DNA from: Erpobdella octoculata
Lineage: Eukaryota > Annelida > Clitellata > Hirudinida > Erpobdellidae
Assembly (NCBI GenBank): GCA_963978895.1
Contig: OZ022246.1
Location: 10,134,294 to 10,198,293, forward strand
DNA length: 64,000 nt
Direction of reading: 5' to 3'
The notes beneath the pieces were generated by a model. It saw only the letters and a program-made list of their open reading frames with translations, had not been told where the DNA came from and made no database searches. Position 1 is the first letter of the stretch. Each line of letters starts with the position of its first letter. Position numbers and translations under genes: made by a program. This document shows, piece after piece, positions 1 through 12,423 of this stretch.

Positions 1-354
1 GGTGCAAAAAGGGATGAAAAAAACATTGTTAAATGAAGGCAGCTCAGAGATATAAATCCTAACCTTCCTGTTGCATTTAAGCTCGATTGGAGATTCTGGA
101 TTGATCTAAAAGCAGTAAAAACTAGCAGAAAACTTAGTGAAAGAATAACAAGGTTTTTAATTGATGAACAATTTGTCGAATTCTTTTTCTCTGTTGAGTT
201 AATAGATATCGGTAAAGGTGAAAGTAGAGAGTTGAAAGTTTCCGATGGAAGTGAGTGAGTGTTAAAGATGGAAACATCTTCTGGCAGGACATCGGTTGCT
301 GGTTCACATTCTTCATCCTCAGTTGCTGCTTTGTAACTTGGTTTACGTTTTTTC
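1..354 (-). CDS. UNC93-like membrane protein, internal exon, cut by the left edge
   Basis: Read on the minus strand, one frame stays open from an acceptor (ATGTAG, exon starting at 354, phase 2) to base 1. It encodes a polar acidic stretch (YKAATEDEECEP near its start) followed by KNLVILSLSFLLVFTAF, then IQNLQSSLNATGRLGFISLS. The last part matches the start of the first membrane domain of UNC-93 family proteins, which have N-L-L-V then FLLLFTAYGGLQSLQSSL and LGV-SLS. UNC93 proteins are multi-pass membrane proteins of the major facilitator type, first known as potassium-channel regulators. The polar segment would be a cytoplasmic N-terminal tail. An upstream exon carrying the start codon should lie to the right but I could not find it; the remaining exons are off the left edge. 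The family assignment rests on this one exon. Confidence 0.72.
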
Positions 355-3300
355 CTACATAACAATAGCAAGAGTTGTTTTAAACATTCGTTATTTTTAA
401 AATTGAAAAAGAAACTGTTTTCTATGTTTAAAAAAATGTTTAATATAATTTATTATTATTACTACTACAATTATTGTATTGCAATGGTCAGGTTTTCACT
501 CACTGGTGAATTTACGTTAAAATAAGTTTAACATACTGCAAGTGCATTGTACACATTATTGATTATTTTTATTTATTTTTAGTTTTCAACTGCATTTTCC
601 TCAAACCACGTTCGCTCAGTGCCACGTATATATCACGTAATGTGTGGACAAAAAATGAATTTTGAATGACTGAAATATTTTCTTCGATGAGTCCAATGTT
701 GGCCCGTGACCAATAATATCTCCAAAGTTGGAGTTTTAGACAGCTACTTAGTTTTTCAAGACCAACCTAATCAGAAATCCTGCCTAAGATCCAGACCAAA
801 AACAAAATGTATGAGACTTTAATTTTTAAGTAAAAGTAAATAAACTTATATCGAACAAAAAATTAGTCGATTTTCGGTTTTAAAAAGGTTGGGAAGACAG
901 ATTAATTTTTAAAATAGTTTCCTGTCCATTATTTGAATCTTTTCTTTGTAACCCCTTAAATTAATGTTATCTTAAACAGCAAGACTTCATAATTAGCCTT
1001 AACTTACTTTACAATACCATCAATGAAATCTCCTTGCGTGGGCGGAAGTTTAGTGGCATGGCGGTAACTTTCATTCCTCTGACGAGCCGTTTGAGTGGCA
1101 AAGACATAACTGGGCCTTCGGGGACGATACAATGTAAAATCAAATGTAATGTTTGCTGTTAGGTCCCACGGTGATAATGACATTTTTCGTATGATTATCA
1201 GCTCATCAGATTTGATTTTTATTCACCTGAAAATAATCAGAATCAATACATGCAAATGCTTCTAAACGAATTAGCATTTGTAAGATATTCATGTCATCGC
1301 CCGATATAATTGAAAAATATATCACATAAAAAACTGATGGCGTTTATTCGTCATTATTTATTTATACTCGGAAGAAACGTTCGTACATCACAAACGCTTC
1401 TGAAATTACAAAAATCTGCAGAACGATATTGTTCTACAATATTGGATAAACTGATTTCATATTCTACTTTAAACAATAACAAATCAAGTCAACAGAAATA
1501 AAATTGCAAAAGTATCTTTACCACATCACCATGAGGTAAAACCCAGAAAAAAACCACTCCACTAAATGGTCAAGATAAAAAGTCTCATATATGACCAATA
1601 CAAATTCAAAACGTTTCTCACAAAAATACTCAAAAATGAAAATGTGTTAAGTCTTGTTGCTCCAGCTATCAAACGGGTGCATACTTACAAGTAGAGAAAG
1701 ATAACTGGCTCAGTAAATTTCAAACAAATGGGAAAACAAAAAAATTCAGGTTACAAACTGCAAAACATCTTAGTTAGCTTAGGTTAAATTATAATAATTT
1801 GATTACAGTAATAATGCATTCTCGAATGCAGCAGATGTTGAAACCATGTACCTACTCAAAGTTTGCAAAAGGTTTTTTAGCTGTTTTATTTTCACCTTAT
1901 ACACAGTGGACGTTCTAAAAAAAATCTTGCCATGCAATCAAATTTGTATATTTCAATTAATTTTTTTCTTGAAAGTGATAATATAAACACCTTTTGTCGG
2001 TTTGATTACCAAAAGTGACGTCTCAAAGAAACTGCAAGCGGAAGACACATCGAGTTCTTTTCCTGACACGTTACAGTGGCAGCTCAGTTCCAACAAGACC
2101 AACAAACGAACACACAAGCGATGAGAGACCTCTTAATTTGCTCGCGGAAAACATTCGAGTTATAAACAAATAATTGTCTCAAATAAATTATGGTTTGATT
2201 ACCACTAGTCCTTTTATCGTCGGTAGATAACGCAACAAATGTTGATTTTCTTTATAATTTTATGCGGACATGTACGGTATGACACACTAATTAAGTATGC
2301 AAAATTAAAACGTCCATGCGTAATTGTTAATTAATTTATTAAAAAGCTATTTTTCAGTGTTCGCCTAATTTGTTGTTCCCAAACAGATGATCATAATGTT
2401 TGATCCAACTAAGAACGACTTACTTCTGTTTTTCGATGTTCGGTTGGAAAAAATCACAGGAAGTATGACAATTCAGATCTGTTTGACATAAATTATATGG
2501 CAGGTTGCAAGCAAATGATTCCTAATTAACACAGTCATTTTTTCTCGCTTCTGCGCCGTCGAAATTTAGTTAATCCATTCACAATTATATTTCATTCCAC
2601 GTTCAAATGTTTCAACACTTGAATTTCCAAAAAATTTGTATTTACTTCTTAAATTTCTCCTTGCTTATTCTCCTCCAAGATTGCACTCCAATGTTCATGT
2701 CTACATTACTTGTGTGCGAGCGTGTGTGTACGTTTGTTTGTACGTGAATGAGCCAAGAAAGGCCGCTGATGGTCACTCTGGATGCGACAAGGAATTACCT
2801 CACGTACACAACCGTACAGCGTACAACCAGCTGTTTATTGACGCTGCAAGCAGGCCAACACAGCCAATGTTCGGAAAAGCACATTTAAGAAAAATTTTGT
2901 CAGAATCCCTTCTCGCTTGCGTTGATGTCATGACCTGTCGATGTTTCAACCTGTAGGGTTTTTCGTTGTTTTTGTGGAGAAAAAATATCATTATTGTTGT
3001 TTTCTCTCTAAACAATCACAGATTTGTTATGATTTTAAATCTAAATGTCAGAATATATGACCAAAATTTTAATGTTACTTGAAATAATTGACAAAAAAGT
3101 GTTTATGCAATCCGGCTGTTTCTCATCTGTAACTATGAAGCTTTTGAGCTCTAAGTTCTTTTAACTAGAAAGTAAAAATCAACATGGCATTAAAAGAACG
3201 TTTTAGAATTTTAATAAACTAAAATGTCAACTTTTAAAGCGTTTTTAATCGTTTTTAAGGAACTTTTAATGATTGAGCATACAGGTTATACAAGGATTAA

Positions 3301-4000
3301 ACAAAGAGCAAAGTTAATAAATTAAGCTTGCAGTGGCATGTTGTGGAAGTTAGCGGCATCTAGTGGCATGTATACCCAGAGACGTCATCTGCAGGGGGCA
3401 TGGCAAGGGGCAATTGCCCCAAGGATTTTCCAAAAGTTTTTATTTAAAAAAAGCTATGAAATTTTTGGAGAAGTAATCAGAAAAAGAGCTACAACCCCCC
3501 CTCTTCAGGTTATCAGCTTTTTAATGAGAAAAAAGTGTAGATTTTTAGAGCCGAGGGTTTTGTAAAATTGTAAAATTTTATTTTACTAACTTTTTTCTAA
3601 ATCATTAAAATACTTGTAAAGAAATTTACTTGCGTTATGCATATTTCTATTTTAACCATGCAACGTACAAAAATATTCGTACTTTCAAAGCAATGATAAA
3701 AGTTGGTACTAGACTAAACCCCCTGCACGGCCGGGCTCGGGGACAGGACTTCATATTAAAGTTATCAAAACAAGCCGGGAATTTATTGAGTTCAATAAAT
3801 GAACTCAACTAGTAAGAGGTGAGGTTGTTTACATCAATAATAAGACTATAGTGACCAACCAGTAACCAGATAGAACATTTAAAGAAAGAAGTTGAACACA
3901 TGTAACTTATATACTACAAGAAGTGAATATCGCTGATTCACTAAGACAGAGATTACGTCCAAAAACACTGCTCCTTCATAAATGATTTTTATTTAAAGAA
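355..4000. other. AT-rich intergenic or intronic stretch, no gene recognised
   Basis: No convincing exon, RNA gene or long repeat is visible. The region may contain the missing first exon and promoter of the UNC93-like gene. Short open frames around 1310, 2636 and 3338 have no recognisable family, start context or splice sites. At about 3396-3420 a short GC-rich tract with CAAGGGGCAATTGCCCC looks like the end of a decayed DNA transposon, but I found no matching partner end. Confidence 0.5.
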
Positions 4001-4450
4001 AATATTTGGAAAATGTATCTCTCAAATTTATAAGAATTAGAAACTGTTATAATGTCTATTAAATGTACCTCATACATTTATAAGATTTAGAAACTGTTAT
4101 ATAGTGTTTTACCAAGTACCAATACAAAATTTCATCAATCAAAAACTAAAAAGTAGAAAAAATTTTTAAATCCTAAAAATTACACTTCTTGGGCACTAAA
4201 AACTATAAAATAATTTTCCTAATCAACTGGAAAAATTTCTGAATAAATTGTTCATATTTTGGTAAAATACTTTATAACAGTTTTCAAATCTTATAAAACG
4301 TTAAGCGCATCTCCAAAAACATCATTTTGTATATGCGCCCAACGTTTTTTTGTTTTATAAGATTTAGAAACTGTTATAAAGTCTTTTACCAAAATGTAAG
4401 CCATTTATTCAAAAATTCAGTCAGGCTAATAGGAAAATTATTTTATAGTT
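4000..4450. repeat. Fold-back (inverted-repeat) element with partial copies
   Basis: Arms at about 4201-4310 and 4331-4450 are imperfect inverted copies of each other, around a roughly 20-base centre. Outer ends read AACTATAAAATAATTTTCC and, inverted, GGAAAATTATTTTATAGTT. Inner parts share TTATAAGATTTAGAAACTG with its complement. Partial copies of one arm lie just to the left, at about 4029-4055 and 4078-4130. This is the structure of a fold-back or MITE-type DNA element. No target duplication was identified. Confidence 0.6.
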
Positions 4451-5350
4451 CTTAGTTCGCAAGAAAACTTTTTTTAAATGTATTTTTATCATTTAAAATT
4501 ATTTTAACAAAACATATTTTTCTATGCAACATCAAAATTTCAAAACAATTAAAATATTTTCCTACATCTAAATTAAATACTGCATCTGAATTGAATACTG
4601 AAGCTTATTCATAAGTTTTACAAAGTCAAATTCCATTATTGTAAACAATGGAAAAAAACTTGCACGCTTGAAGAACCTGCAGAGTTTAATAAAATTTCAA
4701 ACAAAAGTTGAACTACATAAAAATAAACAGTTTGAAACAGAAGCGGGACCAACACATTTTATCGAGATTGAGACAAAACGAGATAATGATCCCACAAGAC
4801 CTAGAAAAAACGAGTATCAACAAGACAAATCGTCGATTTGTTAACAAAAAATAATATGTGCTATACTCCTAGAACCGTTCTTTTTTGTAGAATAAAGATT
4901 AAATAAAAATCGTTGAAACTATTAGATCACTTTCCATTATTATTTTTAAACCACAATGTTTGAAACAGTGTGCTAAACATCTTTCTAATCAGAGATCTCA
5001 TAATTCATCCACTCTGAGAAAAATTCTTTTAGTAAAAGCAGTTATAGCTGTAACAGTAACTACAATCTAGAAAACAAAAGCCGTGCCATTTTAAATTTTA
5101 AATTTTGTATCTATATTACCATCAGAAATTAGACTCTATTATCAGTTCCGACAAGGACTACTCATGTTTGCCTTCTCATTTTGCTCTTCATTGATATTAG
5201 TAAGGGTGACTCACAAATGTTTTCAATAAATAATTTTATCATCTTCATCATTTTACTTAAATTACCAAAATAACACAGATTAAAATTGCTGCAAAGTATT
5301 TACAACACACATATATATCCATGATTTACAAGTTATCTTCTCAGTTCTTC
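4451..5350. other. AT-rich stretch, nothing recognised
   Basis: No open frame of note, no repeat structure and no RNA gene is visible in this stretch. Confidence 0.5.
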
Positions 5351-5354
5351 AAAT

Positions 5355-8040
5355 ACTAGCAGGGCCCATTGCGGCTTCGCTCGCTTGAAATTAGAGTATT
5401 TGAACCATGCATCATAGAGCCCTGCACGATTTTTTAGACCTGGTCCGGTTCATTTTATAAGCAGAAAATTTTAGGCCAGCACGTCTCATAAACACAGAAT
5501 TCCAGGCCCTAACTGGTCCCTTTCATAAGCACAAAAGTCGAGGCCCGGCCCGATCAGTGCTGAACTGGACCCAGCCAGTTTTAACGGGCACATAATCCTC
5601 AGAGCATTGAAACCAATTTTTGAAAAATAAAGAAACACGTATCTTATTATTTTAAAGAATAATCTAAATACTGAATTTCAAAGTTCAAAGTCTTTACTAT
5701 TGAGCAGCGCAAAACTGAGTCAAGACCAAGACATTGACTATTAAACCAAAACGAGAAAAAGCGCTGGAACGGGAACAAAATATGAAGAACTAAGCACTCT
5801 ATCGAATACTTTGAAATTTTACTCTTCCGCGTTGCTGAAAGACCAACTTTGAACAGCGCGCAAATGTAACCATGAATGCAGAGGTAGTGAGTAAGACAGT
5901 GCCGGGGGTATGGTGTGGGTGCCCCTTTCCTCTAAAAAAAACATTAGTGAGGTTCTTTTCTGACAGGTTACATGCCTTTTTTCGCTATAATACTTCATGA
6001 AATTATTGATTACCGAGGAGAGCAGGGTAGTAGCATAAATATTGTTTCTAAAATAAATAAACGTTTATTTCTAAACATGGTAGATGACTAGTGTTACAGA
6101 ATGTGGGTGCTTTTTTACTCGAAGAGGTGGAATGCAATAATTAATACAAATCTTCATTACAAATTGAAAAACCATAATTTGTGAATTATGTTATTATTAA
6201 TATTATATTCTTTTTATTGTTATTACTAGTAATGCCCGTGCAGCTTTGCTCGCTTGAAATTAGAGAATTTGAACCGTGCATCCATAGTAGAGCACTGCAT
6301 GGGCCGATTTTTCACGGCCTGGTACGTCGACAACTCGACCGGGTCCGTTTCATAATCCAAAATTCCATGTCAGACCTGGTCCATCCAATTTGGGCCCGGC
6401 CTGGCATGTTTTCTACAGGCATAAAATCTCAATATATACAGTCAAACCTCTATAGTAAATATTCTGGTTATTAAATACCCCCGGTTTGTAAATATCGTTT
6501 GCTTGGTCCCAGCCAGAATGTATATACATAAAATTTGCTTGGTTAGTAGATACACTCGGTTACACCCCTTGGGGGTATTTACTAACAGGGTTTGACTGTA
6601 CTTGGCAAAAAATGTCAGCCGGTCAGGCTTGACTTCAGGTCCAGAGGTGAGTCTGAAGATTCTAAAAATACAGCCTGAGCTGGTTCATGCAGTACTCTAT
6701 TCCATAGAACCCTACACGATTTTTTGAGACCCGGTTTGGCTCATTTTATAGACCGAAAATTCCAGGACTGGTTTGTTATTTATGCAAAACAAATGGCAGG
6801 TCCAACCCGGTCTATTTAATTAGCACAAACGTTGAAGCCTGGCTCGGTATGTGCTAAACTGGACTCAGCCAGTTTTAACGGGCACAAAGCCCCAAAGCTG
6901 GGAAACTATTTTTTGAAAAATAATGAAGCACGTATTTTATTTTTTAAGAAAACCTTGAATAATGAATTTTATTGTTTTCACATTTCTAGTTATTAAGATT
7001 TCAAGCAAATAATATTTTTTCTTCGCCCTACATTTGTAATCCCGGAAGCCAAAATATAAAAGAATCGGTAAAACATGTAAATCTTTATTTTCTAAGTACT
7101 ATCCAAATACCAATTCTTAATAAATCCCTTATTTCAACTTTACCACCGGTGTTGATTGCTTGCTTGAATGTGTGCAAACCTTGAAAGTAAAAATTAACTA
7201 ACTTCCCGTCATCCCATCTAGCTGAAATTTGAAATATGGGCTCAATCCTCATGACATTGCATTTTATTAAAATTTTAAAAAATTAAAAAAAAATTAATTA
7301 AAAATAATAAGTATATATGTTTTAAAACAAAAATAAATAAAATACAATTAAATAAATGTTTCCATATACAAATTCCAAAAAATGACGTTTTAAAAATATA
7401 TTTTTTTGGAATAAATGAAAAGCCGGCAATTAAGAAATATAAGTGATTTGTTAAAAATCCTGGTTTTCTATGGCTTAGTTGTATTTGTAGTAATTTCAGT
7501 TTCCATCCTACGTTTGAGGTCACAAAAATCAAATTTTCAAAAAATGATGAAACACGTATCTTTAATTTTAAAAAATATAGATAGTGAATTTCAACACTCT
7601 GACATATTCAGATTTTTAGTTTTAAGCACATTTTTTACCCCACATTTAAGGTCAAGGAAGCCAAATAATCAAAAATCAAATCTTTATTTCTCGAGTAATT
7701 ATTAAATACAGTCTATTTTTTGTCAGTATAGAGGATCCTGATGTAGCTCCTTTTCATCAAAAATATAACTTTCAGACTTATTAATTTTTTATAGCTAGAT
7801 TCTATAGACGTTTTTTATATTTTTTGGTTCTGATAATAAACAAATTCAATTCAAAATTATCTAATTTTTACATATTTAGTACATACAGTTTTTGAGTAGC
7901 AGTTATTCTAAAGTACAAATAACCCTATTTTCCATCCCAAATTACATGTCCTAAACACCAAATTTTCAAAAATTATTAAAACACGTATCTTGTTAATTTG
8001 GTAAAAATAATCTCGGTACTGATATGCAAAACTTTCATAT
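5355..8040. repeat. Cluster of diverged copies of one dispersed repeat
   Basis: At least three diverged copies of the same GC-richer sequence start at about 5355, 6225 and 6700. Copies share GGCTTCGCTCGCTTGAAATT or a variant, CCCTGCACGATTTTTT, AACTGGACCCAGCCAGTTTT and AACACGTATCTT. The 5355 and 6225 copies begin with ACTAGCAG or ACTAGTAA, a start often seen in Helitron-like repeats. The 6900-8040 part repeats the AACACGTATCTT motif several times and leads into a Helitron-type 3' end at 8215, so the block may be one or more decayed Helitrons. The stretch at 7140-7280 resembles 29400-29560. No coding capacity is recognisable. Confidence 0.55.
6439..6598. mobile_element. 160-bp pogo/Tigger-like MITE
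   Basis: The element begins CAGTCAAACCTCTATAG and ends with the inverse, whose complement reads CAGTCAAACCCTGTTAG. Both then continue into TAAATA, giving terminal inverted repeats of about 23 bases. It is flanked by TA on both sides (6437-6438 and 6599-6600), the target duplication expected of the Tc1/mariner/pogo group. It is too short to encode a transposase and is nested in the older repeat cluster. Confidence 0.75.
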
Positions 8041-8215
8041 TTTTGGTTCTAGAGTTTTTTAAGCAACGGGAAAACGACCGGGAACGGGAAAACGACCGGG
8101 AACGGGAAAGCGACCGGGAACGGGAAAGCGACCGGCAGCGGGTAAGCAAGTGAGAGAAAAAAACTATCGTTTAAAAACCTGTAAAAACCCCGGGCAACGC
8201 TGCGTACACCGCTAG
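8041..8215 (+). mobile_element. Helitron-like 3' end with GC-rich tandem array
   Basis: About four copies of an 18-base unit, CGACCGGGAACGGGAAAG, lead into a run of A, CCCCGGGCAACGC and a terminal CTAG (8212-8215) followed by T. A hairpin just before CTAG with insertion before T is the known signature of Helitron 3' ends. The hairpin here has decayed on its right arm (GCTGCGT instead of GCCGGGT), so this copy is old. Confidence 0.65.
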
Positions 8216-8429
8216 TAGATTATATATTTGCCTTTAGATCAGAACTAATATTTCTACAATAATTAATTGAATCACCTACGAGCTTATTAGCAATAACAAG
8301 TAAAATCAATCAAATCAAAGAATCGTTTGATTAGGCGCTCCCTTATTGACAAAGTCCATTACGGGAGCCCCAAAAGAACAAATACGCACGATTTAGAAAT
8401 AAGAAAGATGTTCAAAGTTTTTTTTTAAT

Positions 8430-8560
8430 TGAATCATGTATTGTCATCCAATATAAAGCTATGCTGAAAGTTTCAGCTTCCTAGCTAGTCAAAAAACTGG
8501 TTAAATTTTACTTGCAACATTTGCGTACAGAGAAAGACACACACACACAAACAGAGATTG
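8430..8560 (-). repeat. Dispersed repeat, family A (inverted copy)
   Basis: The reverse complement of this stretch closely matches 62520-62620: both contain GTACGCAAAT, then CTTGACTAGCTAGGAAGCT and ATTGTCATC or its equivalent. Other members lie at 19231-19345, 24899-25050, 27931-28082 and 60411-60550. The family carries a GTCTGTCTGT-type tract. Its class is unknown. Confidence 0.6.
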
Positions 8561-9255
8561 TAACCTAAATAAAAGTTTGTAAAAAATACATTTAATACTA
8601 ACCATTATTATTATTATAATATCATCATTATTATAAAAGTCAATATCACGAAATGTTCAAATAGAAATTATATTAAATGTTCTCCTCTGATTAATTGTTG
8701 AATTTAAATTAAACAAACCAGAAATTTAAAATTTATTATTTTAAATTAAAAAAATACTTATAAATTTTCGGTAAATTAAAAATATTTTTGACAAGAAAAA
8801 TAGCAAGCAGTTTTCGTTGAAGCTGCCGGTGAAATAAATAATTCACATTTTGTGGAAGAAGAAGGAACAAGACGACAAAAAGAAGGCACAGGACAGGCCG
8901 GCAGGTCGTAAAAGAGATGTCACGCACTCCTGCAGCTTACGGGAGATACAAGAAGGATTTGCCTCTCATTCCCAGCAATATGCCCACTCTCAAACTGCTA
9001 TTCACCTAATGCCCATCAACTCAAAATTCAATAATTTCTTCTTTTCGAGTTGAAGATGATAATTTTTACATTTTAAAATGAAGTGGAATGATATCGATCG
9101 ATAAGCATCTTCGCTATGTTGAAATGTTGAACGATGTTTTATTCAAGTTCAGAAGAGTCCATTAAGAATTTAAAATGCAACGAAGCAGAGTTCGAGTTCA
9201 TATTTTATCGACTTAGCATGACCTAATACCTAAAGCTGCATTAAACATTAATGTG

Positions 9256-9275
9256 CATTTGCGCATATGCAAATG
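9256..9275. promoter_or_regulatory. Dyad octamer motif (possible POU-binding site)
   Basis: Arms CATTTGC and GCAAATG surround a six-base centre, and ATGCAAAT, the canonical octamer bound by POU proteins, is at 9267-9274. It lies in a stretch of ordinary complexity (9060-9550) about 5 kb from the POU gene's 3' end. A chance occurrence is entirely possible in AT-rich DNA. Confidence 0.2.
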
Positions 9276-9767
9276 TCGTGATCAGCGTCTCTTATCGTAA
9301 GCAAGAAGTTTCATCAACCAACCAAAATAAATTCTCACCGTATTTTGAACTTCCATGTTTCTCAGCTTCTTCCGCGTGATGAAGTTTCAAACATTCTCAG
9401 CCAGTCACGTGTCCTCGACTGATTTATGGCCATTTCGACTCCGCCGAATATAAGCAGCGTTAATGTAACAAATTCAATGCGCGTGTCGCCAATGCAGCTA
9501 CTCATTGATGTCAAATGATGACTCTTACTTGCATTGACCTTGAATTAAAATTTTTATGAGTTTAAAATGAATCAAACGTTATTAAATCTTTTTTATTTGA
9601 AAAAACCTTTTATAGATCTAATAATGTTTTTTTATTATATACATATTTTTATATACACGAGTGTAAATTCACACTGTGTGATCTTCTGCGCCATTGACTT
9701 GATCTTGATCCGCTCGACTTAGTCCTGGTTTTCACGTCATGTCACTGCTCCATTGTACGATAGTAAC

Positions 9768-9944
9768 AACTCAGCCTTGCTTAACGTGAGCCAGTCCCAT
9801 GTATAGATAAAAAGGAAAAGAATGAATAAGATCAAATAATTATCTGCGATAGGAGATGTCAAAATGTTTCCTACATACTGTTATTTCAGTCTTCAAGCTC
9901 ATGACGAAAAACATCATCTATATTAATATTATAGTAGCCCACAT
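9768..9944 (+). repeat. Old copy of a SINE-like repeat
   Basis: This stretch matches 61327-61495 in order: CTCAGCCTTGCTT, GCCAGTCCCA, GGATCAAAT or its variant, ACATAC then TTTCAGTCTT. It lacks the clean poly(A) tail of the 61-kb copy, which fits greater age. The (CACT)n array starts where the tail would be. Confidence 0.55.
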
Positions 9945-10356
9945 CACTCACTCACTCACTCACTCACTCACTCACTCACTCACTCACTCACTCACTCACT
10001 CACTCACTCACTCACTCACTCACTCACTCACTCACTCACTCACTCACTCACTCACTCACTCACTCACTCACTCACTCACTCACTCACTCACTCACTCACT
10101 CACTCACTCACTCACTCACTCACTCACTCACTCACTCACTCACTCACTCACTCACTCACTCACTCACTCACTCACTCACTCACTCACTCACTCACTCACT
10201 CACTCACTCACTCACTCACTCACTCACTCACTCACTCACTCACTCACTCACTCACTCACTCACTCACTCACTCACTCACTCACTCACTCACTCACTCACT
10301 CACTCACTCACTCACTCACTCACTCACTCACTCACTCATTCACTCACTCACTCACT
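9945..10356. repeat. (CACT)n microsatellite, about 103 copies
   Basis: A nearly pure tetranucleotide array of about 412 bases with one base change near 10339. The open frame across it (repeats of THSL) is a product of the repeat and not a gene. Confidence 0.98.
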
Positions 10357-11280
10357 GATTCTGTCACGCTTACGTAATTAGTCGTATAGACGATATAGAT
10401 GCGCACGTAAGAATTTATTGCGCGCAGGCGTGTAATAAAAGTTATGCAATTGTACCTATATACAGTAACAGTCCTAGAGATCAAAAGAAGTGGCGCTGCA
10501 ATCGAAAAATATTATATAATGAAGATTTAAAAAAATCTCAGAAGCAAGGACCCCTTCTCAACGATGGCCGTCAATTTACAAGAAATGTCGTGTATACTGA
10601 AATTCTTTAATAACTAATTATTGCACTCTTTAATTTTCACATCCTTTGAATTTATATGAAATATTTTAGTGTATTAAAAATTTAAACATAATAAAAAATT
10701 TAATTAAATTTGCTTATATATATATATAAAAAAATTTATGGTTATCAAATGTCATTTTGTTTTTGTGGACTATTTTTTATAAAATGTATCCAAAGTACAT
10801 CATAATTTTAAAACATCCGTCCTTGGGACGGGAAAAATCACTAGTTAACTATATTTTAACTAAGCCGATGTAACCTAAACCAGACACTGCTGTGACTTGG
10901 TTAATGGGCTTTGAACAAATCCCTGTACATGTTGCTTCTTCATTTATAGCCTAAAACAATGGCTCTATAACTCAACCGAGATGCACATAAAAGAAAAACA
11001 CATATTGTAACCTCAGTTAAATACAATATTACAATTTTTAAATTCAAACAGTTCGTCAATTACAGAAAAGATGATTAATGAATAAAACTATATCCGTTGC
11101 GTAACAACTAAAATTTAAACCACAAAACATGCATAGAAGATGTATTTGTGTATTTTAAAGAATTAATAACTTTTTGCAGTAAAAACGTGCACAAATAATA
11201 AAAATCTTTACATAAATATAAAGACATTTTATATAAAAGTAAAATAAAACTTTGAACAACATGAATGATATAGTGTAGGG
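10357..11280. other. AT-rich stretch, nothing recognised
   Basis: No gene, RNA or ordered repeat is visible apart from a short (TA) run near 10718. Confidence 0.5.
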
Positions 11281-11282
11281 GA

Positions 11283-12375
11283 AAGTGGGGTATTATGGGG
11301 TACTTAACAAAAAAATATAATTTAAACCATATTATAGTGGCAGAAATTTAATTTTTTTCTCTGTATACCAAGCAGACATATTACTATGAGTTAATAAAAC
11401 ATTTAAGCAAATATGATTTCATTTTTTAGAAAATAATTGAATAAAGTGTAGCATTCAAGTACCCCATATTACCCACTAGAGGTGGGGTAATATGGGGTAC
11501 TTGAATGTTAGATATGTTCCAGCTTTCATTAAACCTAGATATAACAAGGACAACAAAAGTAATAGTTATAAAACAATATTGTATTAATAAAACAATAACA
11601 TAAGTAATAAAAACATTTTTAAAATATTAAATGAGGGTCACTGCAGATGTTGACTCTGGGCTCCGTATTGTAAGTTTTGCATAATTACGTGGCATCTGAA
11701 AAGATAATAAAGCAGTATAAAGTAATGACATAATAAAATAAAGGTAACAGATCAATGATGAAATGCGTGTAAAAAGTGAAGAAATCATAATATGGTAATA
11801 TGGAGTGTACCCCATATTACCCCAGCTCAGAAGCCCCATATTACCCAACAGCATACCAGGAATAAAATCTGTAAAATTTTGGCAAATCAACATTGTAGCG
11901 GCTGATAATTAAAAACACTGTTAAAGTATATCCCAAAAAAATAGAAATTCACAATTGTTAGAAAATATCTTACTTTTTCTCTCTTTTATGCGTAGAGAAA
12001 CACAGTTGATGGAACTTAACAGAAAACGTTAAAAAATGATTTCTAATCTATTACGTAAACTCGTAAACAAAATTGCTTTATCGGCTATGCGGCAGAGTTA
12101 CATAACCAATACGACCATACAAGGATGTCTTGATATAACAACTGGATGCACAACCTACTCTAGTAGGCCTAATGTTTTATCGCTTCTTATATCATAATTA
12201 TAAATAAATTGGTGTAACAAACTACAAAAGCATCAGTAGTTATATCATACTTCTAAAAATCTTGATGTAACTATCCTTGGACCATAGATCGCTAATTAAA
12301 TATTCTTATAACGCTGTTCTTATAATAAAAAGGTGGGTACTCCATATTACCCGAGGCCCCATATTACCCCACTTT
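11283..12375. mobile_element. Element built around the GGGGTAATATGGGG motif
   Basis: Both ends carry inverted copies of GAAAGTGGGGTAATATGGGG (left end with one change, near 11283-11302; right end near 12355-12375). Between them are further copies in both directions: a near-perfect inverted pair at 11457-11508 (CATTCAAGTACCCCATATTA and its complement around a short centre), single copies at about 11806 and 11833, and one near 12336. The 1.1-kb length and terminal inversion fit a non-autonomous DNA transposon, perhaps with nested copies. No transposase frame was found and the superfamily is unknown. Confidence 0.55.
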
Positions 12376-12423
12376 CATGTCGAAAAAATACTTTTTAGCT
12401 ATTAATGTCAAGAAGCCACCCAT

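Noticed and set aside
9945..10356. CRISPR-like or other regularly spaced array
   Set aside because: There are no spacers, and the window is eukaryotic; it is a simple microsatellite.
9856..10377. 173-codon frame of Thr-His-Ser-Leu repeats
   Set aside because: It is the translation of a (CACT)n microsatellite.
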